Positions 60,806-64,000 of a stretch of 64,000 nucleotides of DNA are shown one piece after another. The notes beneath the pieces were generated by a model, which had not been told where the DNA came from, searched no databases, and worked only from the letters and a program-made list of their open reading frames with translations. Made by a program: the position numbers and the translations under genes. The first letter of the stretch is position 1, and the number at the start of each line of letters is the position of its first letter. Source of the stretch: Haliscomenobacter hydrossis DSM 1100 (GTDB lineage Bacteria; Bacteroidota; Bacteroidia; Chitinophagales; Saprospiraceae); NCBI RefSeq assembly GCF_000212735.1, contig NC_015512.1, forward strand, positions 1 through 64,000. Direction: 5' to 3'.

Positions 60806-63634
60806 TTATTGATTGTCAGAACCGCTAAGCTGTCGGAGTTGAGCTAAGATGGTATCGTAGGATTCTCGGGTAATGCCTTGGGTTTCCATTTTGAGGTCGG
60901 TAAAATCGGATTCCATCCCTTGGAAGAACTCTTCTTTATCTTCATTAAGTTGAATGCTCTTAAAATACCATTCAATCGCCTTTCCTTGATCGTCGTATAA
61001 GAGTTCCACATGGCCAAGATTCATAGCGGAAAACTGATCCTTTTCTTCAAGAAGTGACCATGATTTTAGCAGCGAAGTTTTCGCCGCATCAAGTCGATGG
61101 AGTAAAAGATTGGTCCATCCAAGCTTACGCCATACATCTGCATTATCTGGTTCCAATCTGGTCGCTTTTTCATATTTAGAGATGAAATCTTCTATGACAT
61201 TTTCTGCCAGCAATGCATCACCTAGATAATGGTAAGCACTCCTGTGGTTTGGTTGTAAATAAATTGTTTTTTCAAACTGAAGTATAGCTCCTGCTGGATT
61301 ACCCTGAATATGAAAAAGTACACCTAAGAAAAAGTTGGCATCCACATCAAATGCATCTATTTCAATCGCTATCTGAAATTGGTCAACTGCTTCTTTTAGA
61401 TTATTTTGAAGCGCTAGTACACGACCCAGATTTTGATGAAAAATAGATTCTTCTTGATCCCCTTCAATGGCTTTTTTATAATGCCAAGCCGCAGCTTCGA
61501 GGTTACCTTGCTTCTGATATGTCCAACCTAAGTTATTATGAGCAAGTTGATTATCTGGATTTAACTCTAAAGATTTTTTAAATTCAGCTATAGCTCTTTC
61601 AGTATTATCAAGCTGCACAAACAATGCCCCCAGTTTATTATGACGATAGCTGTCGTTTGGATTTAATTCAACTGATTTTTGGATATGATGTAAGGCCATC
61701 GCCCATTCCTTTTTCTCATAAAATATTATACCTAAATTTGTGTGAATACTAATATCATTTGGCTTTAATTCAATTCTTTTTTTCATCAAATCTATCAATT
61801 CATCCGTTTTATTTTCGTGCCAGTAAGTAAACATGGGAGACCAATAAAGAAACAGATCATCAGGTCTAAGCTCCATTGCCTTTTTTTGCTTAACAACAGC
61901 CTCTCCAGATCGCCCTATTCTATTGAGAAAATGTCCCTCCCATGAATAAAAGGCAGCGGCATCTTCTGAGTTCCGCAACCAGCCTGTGTTATTGACAAAA
62001 GCAAACAAATCAAGTGTTGGGTCTATCTGATTTGTAATCCAACCAATCATACCTTTTTGGAGCGTATTTGCACAGTTTGTTTCATTAGTTATTCGTTCAG
62101 CCTGAGTAATAATTTCGCTCCACTGCATCGCAATATACTTTTCTCCAAACTCTATTTGAGCATCTTGGGAGTTAATATTCTTTCTTCCAGAAACAATGAA
62201 ATTATTATATAACCTAAATACCGTCGCAAAGGCCTGCACCGCCTCTACAATTGCTGTTTTTGGGGCCTTAAGCAACTGGTGATAATGGTACTCCAGCATC
62301 CAACCCCGCCAAGTCGAATCCTTCCATTGAGCATCCCCTGCCAGCCCAAGTAGATTTGCTCTCTGAAGGTAATAAGCAGCCAGCTCCTCATTCAAGCGCT
62401 CCCAGGTTTCCAAAGATAACTGCCGCTGGTACCGTAGCATCAGTTCACGTACATAGGCATGATACGCCCAGTGATCGCCGCGCTTATACACAAACGAATT
62501 GCTGCGCAGCCACTCAAAGTGCTTTCCTACATCAGCCCCCTCTGGCAATAAACGTTTCACAATATCCTCGTTCAACAAATTGGGCAATGCAGCATGCAGC
62601 GCCAGGTCTTTCAACACCGGGTCTTCGATCCATTTCAAAAACCGTTTCACTGCCGTATCGCTGGGATCATTCACTGCATCCGGAGAATCTGGTGCTTTAT
62701 CGGCCAGCACTTCCAATAACACTGGCAATCGACCCGAAAGCTGGATGATGGTATCCACTGTAGCAGCATCCGCTATTTTCTTTCGCTCCAGGTAACTCCG
62801 AGCCTCCATTTCGCTGAAAGGCTCCAGGGAAATGGTACTCATAAAATCGGCATAAGCCGACCAAGTATTGGGGTTAAGTGGCTCTCGGCCAGCGATAGTG
62901 ATCAAAAGGTTTTCGGGAGCGTTGCCAAATTTGCCCTCCAGCAATTGACGTAACCATTCGTCCAGGTATATATCGGTAGTTTCGTAGGTATCAAAAAAAA
63001 GGCAGATTTTGGGCTTGGCTGTATATTCTTTTAACTCTTCCAAAAATATAGGCGTAAGTACGTCTACTGGATGTAGCAGCAATTCCACTTCATCTTTGTT
63101 GGTCAGTTTTTTCTTCAGAAAGCTGGCCCACTCACCCATTTGTTCCCCAATTCCATCGACATTGAATTGATCCATGATCAGTCCTGATCCAGGAACAAAG
63201 TTGCGGAAGAGTTCTTTGCCCCCTTTGGCCAGCATCTTACCACCAAAAGCCCAGGTGCTGCTGGGTGCTTCAGGGTCTGCTTCCAGTCGCTTTTTCTCTT
63301 GCAGATAGGTACGATGGCGGTCTTCCAGTTTTTTGAGAGGTGCACCCTGGTCTCTGAGTTGTTTGGCCAAAGCCGCAAGCAGATCGGGGACTTCGCGGAC
63401 GTCCTCATTGGCATAAGTGACGAGTGCCTTTTGATCCCTGGCTAGTTCCTGAAACTTGTTGACAAGAGTAGTCTTCCCTACCCCACCCTGGCCATGGATG
63501 CTGAAAATAAAGTAGTAGTCTTCACTATCGAGGGCGCGGTTGAGGTTTTGTTTGAATAGTTCGAGTTGCTGCTCACGGCCAATAAAGGTAGAACTGCGGC
63601 GCTGGCGGAGATGGTCTTGGAGCGATTTAGCCAT
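60806..63634 (-). CDS. STAND ATPase with TPR sensor
   Basis: The protein has 942 residues from the ATG at 63634. An upstream in-frame TTG is rejected because it lies in a promoter-like TATTTTTG box. An N-terminal STAND/AAA ATPase carries FIGREQQLELF, Walker A GQGGVGKTT (~47-55) and Walker B ICLFFDTYE (~211). A helical region (~330-520) leads to a long TPR array (~530-900, repeats such as LELNPDNQLAHNNLGWTYQK). No N-terminal effector domain is evident; it may use the CHAT protein encoded 9 nt downstream as its effector. Confidence 0.85.
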   Translation of the reverse strand: MAKSLQDHLRQRRSSTFIGREQQLELFKQNLNRALDSEDYYFIFSIHGQGGVGKTTLVNKFQELARDQKALVTYANEDVREVPDLLAALAKQLRDQGAPLKKLEDRHRTYLQEKKRLEADPEAPSSTWAFGGKMLAKGGKELFRNFVPGSGLIMDQFNVDGIGEQMGEWASFLKKKLTNKDEVELLLHPVDVLTPIFLEELKEYTAKPKICLFFDTYETTDIYLDEWLRQLLEGKFGNAPENLLITIAGREPLNPNTWSAYADFMSTISLEPFSEMEARSYLERKKIADAATVDTIIQLSGRLPVLLEVLADKAPDSPDAVNDPSDTAVKRFLKWIEDPVLKDLALHAALPNLLNEDIVKRLLPEGADVGKHFEWLRSNSFVYKRGDHWAYHAYVRELMLRYQRQLSLETWERLNEELAAYYLQRANLLGLAGDAQWKDSTWRGWMLEYHYHQLLKAPKTAIVEAVQAFATVFRLYNNFIVSGRKNINSQDAQIEFGEKYIAMQWSEIITQAERITNETNCANTLQKGMIGWITNQIDPTLDLFAFVNNTGWLRNSEDAAAFYSWEGHFLNRIGRSGEAVVKQKKAMELRPDDLFLYWSPMFTYWHENKTDELIDLMKKRIELKPNDISIHTNLGIIFYEKKEWAMALHHIQKSVELNPNDSYRHNKLGALFVQLDNTERAIAEFKKSLELNPDNQLAHNNLGWTYQKQGNLEAAAWHYKKAIEGDQEESIFHQNLGRVLALQNNLKEAVDQFQIAIEIDAFDVDANFFLGVLFHIQGNPAGAILQFEKTIYLQPNHRSAYHYLGDALLAENVIEDFISKYEKATRLEPDNADVWRKLGWTNLLLHRLDAAKTSLLKSWSLLEEKDQFSAMNLGHVELLYDDQGKAIEWYFKSIQLNEDKEEFFQGMESDFTDLKMETQGITRESYDTILAQLRQLSGSDNQ

Positions 63635-63664
63635 GGGCTTGGGTTGTAAAGCATTCAGTTTGTT

Positions 63665-63672
63665 CAAAAATA
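63665..63672 (-). promoter_or_regulatory. Possible -7 box of the STAND operon
   Basis: TATTTTTG on the minus strand matches TAnnTTTG, about 31 nt before the ATG at 63634. No convincing TTTG -33 element is present at the expected distance, so this is weak. Confidence 0.35.
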
Positions 63673-63869
63673 GAAAAAAAGTGGGATACTGTTGTAGATC
63701 ATCCAGTTTTGTAAAAAATCACCATGCATGGTTTATCAGCTTGCTACTCCCCTCCCCCCTTTCACATCTCCCTTTCAAACATCCAAAAAACAAAAATCTA
63801 ATTCAATCAACAAAAAATAACACAAAACCTTTTAAATTTCCGTCCAGTTAGCACATACTATGAAACTGG

Positions 63870-63886
63870 GGCCATAAAACATGGCC
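63870..63886. repeat. GGCCAT-aaaac-ATGGCC hairpin
   Basis: A 6-bp stem with a 5-nt loop about 18 nt upstream of the start codon at 63904. The wider 63673-63903 interval is otherwise AT-rich and without a gene. Confidence 0.35.
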
Positions 63887-63903
63887 TCACAAAGAAAACA
63901 ACC

Positions 63904-64000
63904 ATGAGCAGCACCAAAGTTGAAGCGGACACACGTGTGCCCGTCATTGAAATCAGCCGCATCCATAGCAACCTGCCCTACTTCCAGTCGGTCCCAGCGG
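63904..64000 (+). CDS. Start of an unidentified gene (truncated by window end)
   Basis: ATG at 63904 opens a frame with no stop to the window end: MSSTKVEADTRVPVIEISRI, then HSNLPYFQSVPA. It faces away from the STAND operon. Only 32 residues are visible and no family can be assigned. Confidence 0.45.
   Translation, partial: MSSTKVEADTRVPVIEISRIHSNLPYFQSVPA

Overview
The window looks like accessory DNA of a Bacteroidota bacterium, most likely a Saprospiria-type (Haliscomenobacter/Lewinella-like) filamentous organism. That placement is inference. It rests on promoters of the TTTG-N~19-TAnnTTTG type, LytTR/LytS-type regulators, roco, CHAT, WD40 and STAND proteins with effector-associated (EAD) tails, and long palindromic intergenic repeats. 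A RepA-type initiator with an iteron array of about 20 units (48.4-50.7 kb) indicates a plasmid or an integrated plasmid replicon.

Layout. (1) 0.7-7.7 kb, + strand: a four-gene conflict-type operon with a SIR2-like/EAD protein, a membrane-anchored nSTAND1 ATPase, and two signal-peptide-bearing WD40 proteins of 11 and 7 almost identical repeats. (2) 8.5-16.1 kb, + strand: a tightly coupled five-gene operon with a CFI-box protein, a membrane coiled-coil protein, a long Hsp70, a kinase-AAA+ fusion and a TerB-like protein. I do not recognise it as a named system, and it is the best candidate here for something undescribed. (3) 16.1-32.4 kb, - strand: a complete type 1 BREX system in the order brxA-brxB-brxC-pglX-[mcrB-mcrC]-pglZ-brxL, with a type IV McrBC module between pglX and pglZ. 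A consensus Bacteroidota promoter lies upstream of brxA. (4) 32.6-38.7 kb: a roco GTPase with LRRs and an EAD11-like tail, an unknown gene, a DarTG toxin-antitoxin pair and the decaying remnant of a second roco gene. (5) 38.7-43.3 kb: small DNA-binding and hypothetical genes, a winged-helix protein and an ECF sigma factor. (6) 43.6-47.8 kb: a LytTR response regulator with two paralogous LytS-like sensor kinases. (7) 48.1-54.8 kb: the replicon core (RHH protein, RepA, iterons, Toprim primase), a KilA-N protein, small paralogues and many perfect palindromes. (8) 54.9-57.2 kb: envelope/lipoprotein genes and an FGE-sulfatase-domain protein. (9) 57.7-63.6 kb, - strand: two large STAND proteins, CHAT-NB-ARC-TPR and STAND-TPR. 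A new + strand gene starts at 63904 and runs off the window.

Taken together this is a defence/conflict island beside a replication module. BREX-McrBC, DarTG, SIR2-STAND-WD40, roco-EAD, CHAT-STAND and the Hsp70/kinase/AAA operon occupy roughly two thirds of the sequence. Intergenic space is crowded with REP-like and MITE-like palindromes and TTTTAGGG-type tracts, consistent with repeated insertion and loss. All functional statements come from motif reading; no database search was run.
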